NCBI GenBank assembly: GCA_030427905.1
Contig: JAUICL010000003.1
Location: 496,001 to 560,000 of the forward strand
DNA: 64,000 nt
Reading direction: 5' to 3'
Source: Bacteroidia bacterium
Lineage (GTDB): Bacteria > Bacteroidota > Bacteroidia > Flavobacteriales_D > Cryomorphaceae
Shown in pieces: positions 20,364 to 29,341 of this stretch. A program made the position numbers and the translations under genes. Under the pieces are notes generated by a model. The model was not told where the DNA came from, did not search any database, and saw nothing but the letters and a program-made list of their open reading frames with translations. Numbering within the stretch: position 1 is the first letter of the stretch; the number at the start of each line of letters is the position of its first letter.

Positions 20364-22424
20364 CTATTTAAACCGTTTTATCGTTCCTGATTTAATCCCT
20401 TGCAAATACTTTTTCAGATCGAGTTTGACTTCGCTCGAAAGAATCACCAAACCGAGAATATTGGGGAAGGCCATTCCGAGAATCATCAAATCAGAAAAAT
20501 CGAGAACGGCTCCCAATCCAACTGATGATCCAACAATAATGAAAAGTAAGAAGATTGCTTTGTAGAGATACTCCCATTTCTTCTTGCTTCCAAAAAGATA
20601 CGTCCATGCCTTTAGCCCATAGTAAGACCAAGAAACCATAGTAGAAAAGGCAAACAAAATGATGGCCACGAGCAACACCCAATCAAACCATGAGAAAACG
20701 CTGCTAAAGGCGGCTGAAGTCAACTCAGACCCGTTCATCGTACCCGGGTTATCTGCAAATCCGGTGAATATCAAAACGAGTGCCGTCATGGTACATACCA
20801 AAACAGTATCGACGAAAGGCTCAAGCAGCGCAACAATTCCCTCAGATACTGGGTGCTTGGTGCGGGACGCGGAGTGAGCGATAGAAGCCGAGCCAACACC
20901 AGCTTCGTTTGAAAAGGCAGCTCGTTGGAACCCCACAACCAATACCCCAATCACACCACCTTTTAGAGCAGTGGCATTGAAGGCACCATCAATTATTGCA
21001 TTGAAAGCGCTTCCGAGATTTCCGAGATTGAGCAGGATAATGATGATGGCAAATCCCACATAGATTCCAACCATCACAGGAACAATCTTATCGGTCACTT
21101 TAGCGATACTCTTAATACCACCAACAATCACCAACCCAACAAGTATGGCCAGAATCACTCCGAACATCACCCCATTCCCTTCAAAGAATGCAATCTTATT
21201 GCTGACTTGAACAAAAGCTTGGTTGGCTTGAAACATGTTTCCACCACCGAGGGAACCACCGACACATAAAACCGCAAAAACGGCAGCCAACACTTTCCCA
21301 AGACCCTTCATGTTTCTCCGCTTAAGCCCTTCGCTCAGGTAGTACATCGGACCTCCAGAAACTTCGCCCTTCTCGTTGATCTTGCGGTATTTCACGCCAA
21401 GGGTACATTCCGTAAACTTGCTGGCCATACCTAAAAGTCCGGCTACTATCATCCAGAAAGTAGCGCCCGGTCCACCAACCACGATGGCAATTGCCACACC
21501 AGCTATATTTCCAAGACCTACAGTTGCAGAAAGAGCCGTGGTTAGCGCCTGGAAATGTGAGACCTCTCCTTTATCATTTGGGTCTTCATATTTTCCACGA
21601 ACGAGATCCAGCGCATGTCGCACACCGCGGAAATTGACAAAGCCCATCTTTATTGTGAAAAAGATTGCTCCGAGCACGAGCCAAACAACAATGAATGGGA
21701 TTCCTTTTTTCTGCACATCGCCATTTGGGTGAAGAAGTGCAACTGGCTCCGCATATTTAATTGCTCCTATTTGACCCAGATCGTAGTCTTCGACATCTGG
21801 ATTCTCTCGATCGTAAATTTTCTCACCTTCTGTGTGGATGTGCTTTAAGACTCCAGCTGTTTTAGCGAAAAGCGTGTCGAGTGTTTTAGTATTGACCCGA
21901 ACAACAGCGACAGCATCACCTTTCAAAACTGAAGATCCATCGGCCTTTAGCCATTTCATCAAAAAAGCATTGCGCGTACTACGAGACTTGAGCGCTTTAG
22001 GTATCAACAATTCTTGATCGGCATATATTACGGGGTCGTATAGGCCAAGGGCGTCGAGTGGATCCCAAAACAAAACACTTGATAAACCATTCACCATTGG
22101 CAAGAACAAGGAGTTGATTTTCTCCTCAGGAGACTCCGGCTTGATTTCACCCTTCAATACTTCCGATGTTCCTTCCGAATCAAAGACGGTAACTGTAAAC
22201 CCTACCCCCTCTGTAAGCCCTTTACTCACATTGGATGTGAGCGGAGTTTCTTCATTTGACCACTTGTAAGTGTAGGGCGGAATTCCACTTGTAACAGTCA
22301 CAGTTGCTCGACCATCGTCGATCAGTTCGCTGTCGTTGTCGAGTTCAAGGCTTGCTCCTAGTTGAGCTTGCGCTGAAAAACTGATAACTGAAAAAGCAAG
22401 AAATAAGGCGTATATGTGTTTCAT
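20364..22424 (-). CDS. Sodium:alanine symporter (AGCS family) with periplasmic Ig-like and lipoyl-like extension
   Basis: A 686-residue protein. Residues 1-21 are a signal peptide (ending AQA-Q). Residues 24-90 form a SprB/Ig-like strand repeat ([12 protein letters not shown]). Residues about 139-205 match the biotinyl/lipoyl barrel pattern ([20 protein letters not shown], then [14 protein letters not shown]), with Lys180 where the modified lysine would sit. From residue 243 the AGCS transporter begins ([20 protein letters not shown]) with its signature [20 protein letters not shown] and about ten membrane spans. The start is the ATG at 22424. The frame reaches a TTG at 22469, but that would put 15 residues in front of the signal peptide. 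It probably takes up alanine or glycine with Na+. The role of the extension is unknown. Confidence 0.85.
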   Translation of the reverse strand: MKHIYALFLAFSVISFSAQAQLGASLELDNDSELIDDGRATVTVTSGIPPYTYKWSNEETPLTSNVSKGLTEGVGFTVTVFDSEGTSEVLKGEIKPESPEEKINSLFLPMVNGLSSVLFWDPLDALGLYDPVIYADQELLIPKALKSRSTRNAFLMKWLKADGSSVLKGDAVAVVRVNTKTLDTLFAKTAGVLKHIHTEGEKIYDRENPDVEDYDLGQIGAIKYAEPVALLHPNGDVQKKGIPFIVVWLVLGAIFFTIKMGFVNFRGVRHALDLVRGKYEDPNDKGEVSHFQALTTALSATVGLGNIAGVAIAIVVGGPGATFWMIVAGLLGMASKFTECTLGVKYRKINEKGEVSGGPMYYLSEGLKRRNMKGLGKVLAAVFAVLCVGGSLGGGNMFQANQAFVQVSNKIAFFEGNGVMFGVILAILVGLVIVGGIKSIAKVTDKIVPVMVGIYVGFAIIIILLNLGNLGSAFNAIIDGAFNATALKGGVIGVLVVGFQRAAFSNEAGVGSASIAHSASRTKHPVSEGIVALLEPFVDTVLVCTMTALVLIFTGFADNPGTMNGSELTSAAFSSVFSWFDWVLLVAIILFAFSTMVSWSYYGLKAWTYLFGSKKKWEYLYKAIFLLFIIVGSSVGLGAVLDFSDLMILGMAFPNILGLVILSSEVKLDLKKYLQGIKSGTIKRFK

Positions 22425-22512
22425 AAAGATGTTTTCGGGTACTCCGTCGTGATAGATTTGATTGGTCAAACCTCTAAAAAACTAAAATTCTAAGTGTCCA
22501 CAAAATAAGAAA

Positions 22513-22537
22513 TGCAAAAGGACCTGCTACAGGTCCC
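22513..22537 (-). terminator. Terminator-like hairpin overlapping the end of the PspC gene
   Basis: GGACCTG (22520-22526) pairs perfectly with CAGGTCC (22530-22536). The three-base loop is the TAG stop codon of the PspC gene. Only four U follow in the leftward direction, so termination may be partial. Confidence 0.55.
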
Positions 22538-22760
22538 AAATAGTATTGCGCGAACGGAATTTGAAGTACTCCTTATGTTCGAGTAAAAAGGCCATGATCA
22601 AATACAAGAGAATGGGCGATCCGAGTGTCACGAACGACACATAAATAAAATAGACTCGAACCCTAGAAGAGTTTATTTTCAACTTATCTCCCCACCAGGC
22701 ACATACTCCAAACGCTTGGCGCTCGAAGAAATCTTGAATATGTTGGACAAGCTTAGACAT
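22527..22760 (-). CDS. PspC-domain small membrane protein
   Basis: A 77-residue protein with the PspC fold: a short N-terminal helix, the motif AFGVCAWWGDKLKINSSRVR, then a long hydrophobic stretch (VYFIYVSFVTLGSPILLYLI) for one or two membrane segments. PspC proteins belong to envelope-stress systems, but this short stand-alone form is common in Flavobacteriia and its role is not known. The ATG at 22760 overlaps the end of the DUF2851 gene by eight bases. A GTG two codons upstream is the alternative. Confidence 0.8.
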   Translation of the reverse strand: MSKLVQHIQDFFERQAFGVCAWWGDKLKINSSRVRVYFIYVSFVTLGSPILLYLIMAFLLEHKEYFKFRSRNTIWDL

Positions 22761-24036
22761 AATCACTCAATATATAATTGCCGATCTTACAAGTTAAACA
22801 TTTTCTCGCTTCGCAAAATAATGATTCTTGACCAATCATTCCTTGAGATTCGAAAGCCGAACGGTTCGAAAATCCCATACTCTTGAACTTTCGAGTCACC
22901 TTGTTTTCTTCCGGTGCCAAGTCTTCAAGGATCTCAATGGCCCGCGTTTTATAGGAAGCGTCTTTGTTGTAAGCCGCTAGGGCAATCAGAAAAGGGACAA
23001 CAGAATTGATTAAAATCCCGCGCTTTGAAGCATCTCCAAGTCGCTTTGGCTTGGTTTGAATTTCATCGCCTATCCGAAAGTGATCGAGCCAGTAGCCCGA
23101 ATCGATATCCGCGTGAAAAAGCACGAGCAGATCATCTATAGAATCGGTTTCGACTATTTTTTGAGCTAAGTGGTTTTCACGCGCATAGATCATTCTGAGC
23201 TGAACCAACCGAATAGTGGGAAATGCTTGCGGACGTAGCCGAAAGAATTTCCATGCCGAAGCTGGCATTGGAGTCAGGCCGTGTTTCTTTTTTAGAAATT
23301 CAAATTCACGAGCTAAATCATTGGGGTGCCCACCTTCCACTTTATCCGACAAAAAGCCGGCCTGTCCGAGCAAAAGTGCTTCTGATTGCAATGGTGAATG
23401 GATGTACTTGCGGAGCAGTGCTACGGGACAAGCCTTGGCAAAATGCTCAAAAGGTAGGCCGTTGACCTTCATACCTAATGCCCGACAAAGAAGCGTGTAG
23501 AACACCTGCTCGAGATCGCCCTTATGCATTTTAAACAAAGTGAAGGCTAAGTCTGATTTTGCCTCCGCCCTTCTGATTGCAGCCGATGCCAATTGATCGA
23601 GCCTGATAATCGATGGAACTTCAGCGAGTTGAGATTCGCACGGGAGTTTTGCTGGTGATTTGATCCATTTTTGAAACTGCCGATACGAGTTGTAGTCGAA
23701 GGTATCTCTTATGCACAATACGGGTAGCGGTGGACTCCCATCTTTCACCAACACATCCTTATCGTGCTGGTACACGACATGCAAAATGACATTTTGGTAG
23801 GCCGGGTCTTTATGATGATCATGCCTGTACCAATCGGAGCTACGAATGTGGATTTCTACATTGCCTACCCAGAGCGTATCCCCAATCTTAATCTTAGCAT
23901 TGAGAAAATCCGGGCCTGCATCAAAATTTTGAACACCGCTCTTTAAAACGCGAATTTCTTCGTTCTCAGTTGTTCGCAGGCTAGGGTCAGTCCACTTCTG
24001 AAATCGCCATAAATACTGTAAAAAATCTTCTTTCAC
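22753..24036 (-). CDS. DUF2851 family protein
   Basis: A 427-residue soluble protein of the DUF2851 family, known mainly from Bacteroidota. It begins KEDFLQYLWRFQKW, with conserved features such as QNFDAGPDFLNAKIKI and VGNVEIHIRSSDWYRH. It ends in a Cys-bearing tail (CEARKCLTCKIGNYIL) that could hold a metal. The HxxxxDWxxHxH pattern looks enzyme-like, but no activity is established. The start is a GTG at 24034-24036, 15 bases after pyrF, so it belongs to the purM-prfA-pyrF message. Confidence 0.8.
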   Translation of the reverse strand: MKEDFLQYLWRFQKWTDPSLRTTENEEIRVLKSGVQNFDAGPDFLNAKIKIGDTLWVGNVEIHIRSSDWYRHDHHKDPAYQNVILHVVYQHDKDVLVKDGSPPLPVLCIRDTFDYNSYRQFQKWIKSPAKLPCESQLAEVPSIIRLDQLASAAIRRAEAKSDLAFTLFKMHKGDLEQVFYTLLCRALGMKVNGLPFEHFAKACPVALLRKYIHSPLQSEALLLGQAGFLSDKVEGGHPNDLAREFEFLKKKHGLTPMPASAWKFFRLRPQAFPTIRLVQLRMIYARENHLAQKIVETDSIDDLLVLFHADIDSGYWLDHFRIGDEIQTKPKRLGDASKRGILINSVVPFLIALAAYNKDASYKTRAIEILEDLAPEENKVTRKFKSMGFSNRSAFESQGMIGQESLFCEARKCLTCKIGNYILSDYV

Positions 24037-24051
24037 CTAAGCGCATTTCTC

Positions 24052-24870
24052 TCAAAATACGCCTTTTTCTTGAAGTATGGATTTCATTTCCAATGAAATG
24101 CGCTTGGCTTCATTGCGAGCTGCTTCGGCAAAATCGGTGTCATCACTCGCGTAGAGTATGCCTCGGCTCGAATTCACCAACAAACCACAATCCTTATTCA
24201 AACCAGCTTCAGCGACGGCTTCGAGGCTTCCACCCTGCGCACCTACACCTGGCACCAAAAAGAAATGGTCCTTGGCCAAGGCTCTTATCCCGCGGATATA
24301 TTCTGGCCTTGTAGCACCGACTACAAACATCAAATTTTCTGGAGTTCCCCATTTCACGGTTTGCTTCACCACGCGCTCATAGAGCTTTTCACCACCAATT
24401 TCAGAAAACTGAAAATCATCGGCACCCCGATTTGAAGTCAAGGCAAGCACTATACCCCATTTCCCATCAAACTCCAAAAAAGGCTTCACACTGTCTTCTC
24501 CCATATATGGTGCAATGGTTACAGAGTCGCAGGGCATCTTTCTGAAAAAGGCCTCCGCATATTTGGTGGCCGTGTTGCCAATATCCCCGCGTTTGGCATC
24601 AGCGATAATAAAATGTGAGTCGCCGATGTATTGTACCGTTTGTTCAAAGGCCTTCCATCCTTCAATACCATGACATTCGAAAAATGCCAGGTTAGGCTTG
24701 TATGCCACACAGTAATCTCGTGTTGCATCAATGATAGCCTTGTTAAATTCAAACAATGGGTTCTCTCCTTCTAAAATATGCTTTGGGATACGATTTACAT
24801 CTGGGTCTAGCCCAACGCACAAGAAGGATTGTCGCTCCTTGATGATCGAAATAAGTTCTGCTCTCTTCAT
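24052..24870 (-). CDS. pyrF: Orotidine 5'-phosphate decarboxylase
   Basis: A 272-residue type-2 OMP decarboxylase converting OMP to UMP, the last step of pyrimidine synthesis. The N-terminus has FLCVGLDPDVNRIP, and the catalytic Asp/Lys array is IIADAKRGDIGNTA. The phosphate-binding end is VPGVGAQGG and NSSRGILYA. The ATG at 24870 directly abuts the prfA stop, so the two are coupled. Confidence 0.95.
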   Translation of the reverse strand: MKRAELISIIKERQSFLCVGLDPDVNRIPKHILEGENPLFEFNKAIIDATRDYCVAYKPNLAFFECHGIEGWKAFEQTVQYIGDSHFIIADAKRGDIGNTATKYAEAFFRKMPCDSVTIAPYMGEDSVKPFLEFDGKWGIVLALTSNRGADDFQFSEIGGEKLYERVVKQTVKWGTPENLMFVVGATRPEYIRGIRALAKDHFFLVPGVGAQGGSLEAVAEAGLNKDCGLLVNSSRGILYASDDTDFAEAARNEAKRISLEMKSILQEKGVF

Positions 24871-25959
24871 TTATGCCGTATCACTCTCCTTGAGTCGCTC
24901 TGCATTCTCAGCGACTTTCAAAGCGTCAATAATTTCATTTAAATCTCCATCGATCACCCCAGACAAATTGTAAAGCGTCAGATTAATTCGGTGATCAGTT
25001 ACACGCCCTTGCGGGTAGTTGTATGTGCGGATCTTGGCCGACCGATCTCCCGAAGAAACCATCGACTTTCGCTTTTGAGCATCGGCTTCCAGCTTCTTCT
25101 GGAGCTCTATCTCATAGATTCGTGTACGGAGTACACTCAGTGCTTTGTCGTAGTTCTTGAGTTTCGACTTCTGGTCCTGGCATTGAGCTACAATTCCTGT
25201 AGGGATGTGAGTAAGTCGGATGGCCGAATAGGTCGTGTTTACCGACTGTCCACCCGGGCCTGATGAACAATAACTGTCCACTCTGATATCTGACTCTTTG
25301 ATTTCAACATCAAACTCTTCAGCTTCTGGCAAAACGATAACCGTAGCGGCAGATGTGTGAACACGGCCTTGGGTTTCAGTTTGGGGAACACGCTGCACGC
25401 GGTGCACACCACCTTCGTACTTTAAGGTACCATACACATCATCACCAGTCACTTCAAAAATGATTTCCTTGTATCCACCAGCAGAGCCATGGTTCACATC
25501 AACAAGTTCTGTTTTCCAGCCCCTGCTCTCGATGTACTTGGTGTACATTCTGAAAAGGTCACCAGCAAAAATACTCGCTTCATCACCACCTGTTCCAGCT
25601 CTGATCTCCATCACAGCATTTTTAGAGTCTTCTGGATCCTTTGGAATGAGGAGTAGCTTTATCTCTTCTTCCAATGTCTCGCGCTGATCCTCGAGCTCTG
25701 AAACTTCCATTTTGGCCATATCGCGAAACTCCTCGTCCTTCTCGTTTTTGACGATATCCTTCGCGTTCTCCAGGTTCTCACAAAGCAGTTTGTAATCATT
25801 GTAGGCCTTAGCCACTGGCTCGAGATCCTTGTATTCTTTTGTGAGCTTCACGTAGCGCTTCATGTCTGAGATGACATCTGGGTCTACAATGAGCTTTCCT
25901 ACTTCAAGGTAATGGTCATTGATCGCCCCAAGACGCGCTAAAATCTCCTTTTGGTCCAT
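24871..25959 (-). CDS. prfA: Peptide chain release factor 1
   Basis: A 362-residue RF1 that recognises UAA/UAG and triggers peptide release. It has the GGQ motif in [17 protein letters not shown] (catalytic Gln of the peptidyl transferase centre) and an N-terminal coiled domain. The codon-recognition loop lies in the middle ([18 protein letters not shown]). It lies three bases after purM and abuts pyrF. Confidence 0.95.
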   Translation of the reverse strand: MDQKEILARLGAINDHYLEVGKLIVDPDVISDMKRYVKLTKEYKDLEPVAKAYNDYKLLCENLENAKDIVKNEKDEEFRDMAKMEVSELEDQRETLEEEIKLLLIPKDPEDSKNAVMEIRAGTGGDEASIFAGDLFRMYTKYIESRGWKTELVDVNHGSAGGYKEIIFEVTGDDVYGTLKYEGGVHRVQRVPQTETQGRVHTSAATVIVLPEAEEFDVEIKESDIRVDSYCSSGPGGQSVNTTYSAIRLTHIPTGIVAQCQDQKSKLKNYDKALSVLRTRIYEIELQKKLEADAQKRKSMVSSGDRSAKIRTYNYPQGRVTDHRINLTLYNLSGVIDGDLNEIIDALKVAENAERLKESDTA

Positions 25960-25962
25960 ATC

Positions 25963-27135
25963 TTATGTATACTGGAACTCGCCAGCTTCCGATTTGATGG
26001 TTACTTTCTTTTGAGCCGAAGCCTCTACCCTACCGATCACTTGGGCATCAACACCAAACGATTTCGAGATTTTTATAATTTCTTCGGCCGTTGCTGAATC
26101 TGTATAAATTTCCATTCGGTGGCCCATGTTAAACACCTTGTACATCTCTTCCCACGATGTTCCCGACACTTCTTGGATCATCTCGAACAGGGGTGGTGTT
26201 GGGAAGAGATTGTCTTTCACCACGTGGTTTTCATTAATAAAGTGAAGCACCTTCGTTTGTGCACCACCGCTGCAGTGCACCATTCCGTCTATTTTATCAC
26301 GGTGTGCTTCCAGCACTTTTTGAACGATGGGAGCATAAGTTCGAGTTGGAGACAAAACTGCTTTCCCGACATTAATTGGTAGTCCTTCGCGTTGATCCGT
26401 TAGGGAATACTTTCCGCTGTACGCCAAATCTTCGGGAACCGACTGATCGAAAGTCTCAGGGTAGGTCTTACCTACAATTTTTCCAAATACATCGTGGCGG
26501 GCCGAAGTAAGTCCATTACTTCCCATTCCACCATTGTATTCTGATTCGTAGTTGGCCTTTCCGAATGAAGCTAGACCCACTACTACATTGCCAGCTTTAA
26601 TATTGGCATTGTCGATGATGTCAGATCGCTTTGCTCGAGCAGTTACAGTGCTGTCTACGATAATGGTCCGAACGAGATCTCCCACATCGGCCGTCTCGCC
26701 ACCCGTTGAGTAAATCCCAATTCCCCATTCGCGCATCTCGGCGAGGATCTCTTCAGTTCCTTGGATGATTTGTTTGATCACTTCACCAGGAATTAGGTGT
26801 TTGTTTCGTCCTATCGTGGAACTGACTAGAATATTGTCGGTGACACCTACACAAAGGAGATCGTCGATATTCATGATAAGGGCATCTTGGGCGATCCCCT
26901 TCCAAACAGAAAGGTCGCCAGTCTCCTTCCAATAAGCATAGGCTAACGACGATTTGGTCCCAGCCCCATCAGCGTGCATGACAACACAGTGGTCTTCACT
27001 ACCCGTAAGCGTATCTGGCACTACTTTGCAGAACGCCTTTGGGAAAAGGCCTTTATCAATGTCCGCAATAGCTGCATGCACATCTTCTTTCCCCGCACTT
27101 ACTCCACGGGCTTGATATCTTTTCTCTTCACTCAT
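25963..27135 (-). CDS. purM: Phosphoribosylformylglycinamidine cyclo-ligase (AIR synthase), Bacteroidota type
   Basis: A 390-residue PurM-family enzyme forming aminoimidazole ribotide in purine synthesis. It has the AIRS N-terminal motifs YQARGVSAGKEDVH, VVMHADGAGTKSSLAY and YSTGGETADVGDLV. The C-terminal domain carries VVGLASFGKANYES and MVHCSGGAQTKVLHF. It is longer than E. coli PurM and diverged, like other Bacteroidota members. The frame extends to 27183, but that stretch is the terminator of the upstream OmpA gene, so the ATG at 27135 (MSEEKRYQARG) is the start. It is the first gene of the purM-prfA-pyrF-DUF2851-PspC operon. Confidence 0.88.
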   Translation of the reverse strand: MSEEKRYQARGVSAGKEDVHAAIADIDKGLFPKAFCKVVPDTLTGSEDHCVVMHADGAGTKSSLAYAYWKETGDLSVWKGIAQDALIMNIDDLLCVGVTDNILVSSTIGRNKHLIPGEVIKQIIQGTEEILAEMREWGIGIYSTGGETADVGDLVRTIIVDSTVTARAKRSDIIDNANIKAGNVVVGLASFGKANYESEYNGGMGSNGLTSARHDVFGKIVGKTYPETFDQSVPEDLAYSGKYSLTDQREGLPINVGKAVLSPTRTYAPIVQKVLEAHRDKIDGMVHCSGGAQTKVLHFINENHVVKDNLFPTPPLFEMIQEVSGTSWEEMYKVFNMGHRMEIYTDSATAEEIIKISKSFGVDAQVIGRVEASAQKKVTIKSEAGEFQYT

Positions 27136-27144
27136 GATCGTAAA

Positions 27145-27180
27145 CAAAAAAGCATCCTGACAAGACTGCCAGGACGCTTT
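27145..27180 (-). terminator. Intrinsic terminator after the OmpA/PD40 gene
   Basis: AGCATCCTG (27151-27159) pairs with CAGGACGCT (27170-27178) with one G-U, followed in the leftward direction by a run of U. It marks the boundary between the OmpA-family gene and the purM operon and rules out the longer purM start. Confidence 0.85.
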
Positions 27181-27198
27181 CAATTCTATATATTTTCA

Positions 27199-29199
27199 CT
27201 AGTTGTCTTCGGGCTCTTGCGGCACGTAGTCGAAGCTTAATACGGCAAACTCAGTACGTCTGTTTTTGGCGTGGGCCGCTTCTTTTTCTTCTTCCGTCTT
27301 CATAGCCGAAATCTGAGCGTCGGTAATTCGAAGCTTCGATTTTCCATATCCCTTGGCCACCATACGCTCGGCAGGAATTCCTTTCGAAACGAGGTAATCT
27401 ACACAACTCTGCGCACGTCGCTGCGACAGGTCTTGGTTGTAGGCAGCCTTACCGCGTGAATCAGTATGAGCTTGAAGCTCGATAATAATCGTTGGGTTAT
27501 CGACTAGGGTATTATAAAGGAAGTCAAGGGAATCCTTCGAGTTTACTTCTTCGTTCACTTCTAGCGCAGCTTCGTTATATGCATAACGTACTTCCGGGAA
27601 TTCAATTCCTTTCTCAGGGTGGGTAAACGTGATGAAGTACTCTTTTAAGAAGGTAGTGGACTCTGAGAGACCTACCGTGCTAATCTGATCCTTAGCAACC
27701 AAATAGTCTACTTTCGACACTTTCAAGCTGTAGTTTGTTTCTGGGTTGATGAAACGCTCTTCACCTTTATCAGCAAATGTAAACGCTCCACCCGCATCAG
27801 TTAGGATTTCAAATGATGATCCGTCGCTACCAACTACTTCTACCTTGGCTTCTGGAACGGGGATTTGAGAATCCTTATCGTAAACAACTCCTTCTAGTGC
27901 AAACTGTAGATCAGGAAGTGTAAACGAGTAAATATCATCTTTTCCTTTTCCACCTTCTCTGTCAGAGCTGAAATATCCGCGCTTGGCATCACCTTGCCAG
28001 ATCATTCCAAAGTCATTACCTACTGAGTTAATTGGAACTCTCAGGTTTTCTACATTACCCCAAGTATTTTCTCCTGTGCTTTCTGCTTGGAAAATATCTA
28101 AACCACCCATTCCAAGGTGTCCATCAGAAGCGAAGAACAGCATTCCGTCCTTGCGTACGTAAGGGAACATTTCGTTTTTGTCTGTGTTGATGTCTGGACC
28201 AAGGTTCACAGCTTCACCGGCTGTTTGGGTTTCACTATTAAATGGTGCGATCCAAAGATCTTTTCCACCTTGTCCACCTGGCATATCACTTGCAAAAACG
28301 ATGTAACCGTCGCCTGGGGTAAGAGCAGGATGACCAACAGTAGTCACATCTTCGCTTTGCGCATTCTTTAGCTCGATCATCTCGGCACTTGTCCATGAAC
28401 CATCGGTCTTCTGCGCCTTGAAAATGTCACAACCTTTGTTTTCTTTTTTATTGCTTTCACAACGCGTAAAGAGTAGTGTTTGGAAATCGGCTGTTAAGAA
28501 TGGAGCCGCTTCACTAGCTTCTGTATTGATCTTGTAAGTCAATCGCTCAGGCTCGCTCCACTTTCCGTTTGCATCGCGCGTAGCGAAAAATACATCTTGG
28601 AAGCTTTCTCCTGTTCGCTCATCAATCTCAAGTCCTTGAGCTCCTTGACGAGAAGATCCGAAGAAAATCGTGTTTCCAGTTTCATCTGCCCAAGCTGGAC
28701 CGAAGTCGTATTCTGGGCTATTGAGAAGAATCTCGTTCTGTACGCGGTAGCGAGAAGGATTTTTTCTCAGCTCCTGAGCGTACTCGCACTCTGTGATTCC
28801 CCATTCTGTGCGTGGATCACCAGGACTTTTCTCTTCGTACTTGCTATAGTACTCGATAGCCTGAGTAAAGTCACCTTGAGTTTTGTAGGCTTCTGCCAGA
28901 TAGAAGAACGCTAAAGGCTCATCATACTGCGCCTTTAAAGATTTATTATACCAGATTACTTGTTGGTCAACGTCCAAAATCATGCGATAACACTCGGCGA
29001 TTTGGTACACCATTCGAGCTTTGCTATCAACATCAGACTCCTTGGCATAAGCTCTCTTGTAGAGGTCAATGGCTCCAAAGTAAGCTTCGTTTTTAAATGC
29101 GTTATCGGCTTCTTTTACGAGTTGCTGCGCTTGTCCAAAAGCTACTAGTGAACTTGAAAAGAAGAACAGGATAACGAAAAGTCGTTTACAAATTTGCAT
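27199..29199 (-). CDS. PorE-like outer-membrane protein: TPR, PD40 propeller, CarboxypepD_reg-like, OmpA domains
   Basis: A 666-residue exported protein. It has a signal peptide (ending VAFGQ, with no lipobox cysteine) and tetratricopeptide repeats at about residues 22-135. A WD40-like PD40 beta-propeller follows (motifs such as IFFGSSRQG, IVFASDMPGG and LFFASDGHLGMGGLD), then a carboxypeptidase-regulatory-like sandwich. The C-terminus is an OmpA peptidoglycan-binding domain (LQAHTDSRGKAAYNQDLSQR, VAKGYGKS). This is the architecture of PorE, a T9SS component of Porphyromonas. Many paralogues share it, so the T9SS role is only possible. The ATG at 29199 starts the signal peptide. A TTG at 29226 is the alternative. 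Confidence 0.85.
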   Translation of the reverse strand: MQICKRLFVILFFFSSSLVAFGQAQQLVKEADNAFKNEAYFGAIDLYKRAYAKESDVDSKARMVYQIAECYRMILDVDQQVIWYNKSLKAQYDEPLAFFYLAEAYKTQGDFTQAIEYYSKYEEKSPGDPRTEWGITECEYAQELRKNPSRYRVQNEILLNSPEYDFGPAWADETGNTIFFGSSRQGAQGLEIDERTGESFQDVFFATRDANGKWSEPERLTYKINTEASEAAPFLTADFQTLLFTRCESNKKENKGCDIFKAQKTDGSWTSAEMIELKNAQSEDVTTVGHPALTPGDGYIVFASDMPGGQGGKDLWIAPFNSETQTAGEAVNLGPDINTDKNEMFPYVRKDGMLFFASDGHLGMGGLDIFQAESTGENTWGNVENLRVPINSVGNDFGMIWQGDAKRGYFSSDREGGKGKDDIYSFTLPDLQFALEGVVYDKDSQIPVPEAKVEVVGSDGSSFEILTDAGGAFTFADKGEERFINPETNYSLKVSKVDYLVAKDQISTVGLSESTTFLKEYFITFTHPEKGIEFPEVRYAYNEAALEVNEEVNSKDSLDFLYNTLVDNPTIIIELQAHTDSRGKAAYNQDLSQRRAQSCVDYLVSKGIPAERMVAKGYGKSKLRITDAQISAMKTEEEKEAAHAKNRRTEFAVLSFDYVPQEPEDN

Positions 29200-29295
29200 G
29201 CGATCTAATTTATTTTTCAGCTTCAATTATTCTACCGAAAGTAATCAATATGTTCGTATTAGTGCAAAGGTCACTCCTTGCGGGTCGCAAAATAT

Positions 29296-29325
29296 AAAAA
29301 AAAAGCGTCCGTGAAGGACGCTTTT
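29296..29325 (-). terminator. Intrinsic terminator after glutamine synthetase
   Basis: AGCGTCC (29304-29310) pairs with GGACGCT (29316-29322), followed in the leftward direction by a run of eight or more U. It lies about 17 bases past the GSIII stop. Confidence 0.88.
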
Positions 29326-29341
29326 GAATCTCAATTGCGAA

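Noticed and set aside
27136-27183. Longer start for purM (MKASWQSC...)
   Set aside because: Those 48 bases are the terminator hairpin and U-run of the upstream OmpA gene, and the family N-terminus fits the ATG at 27135.
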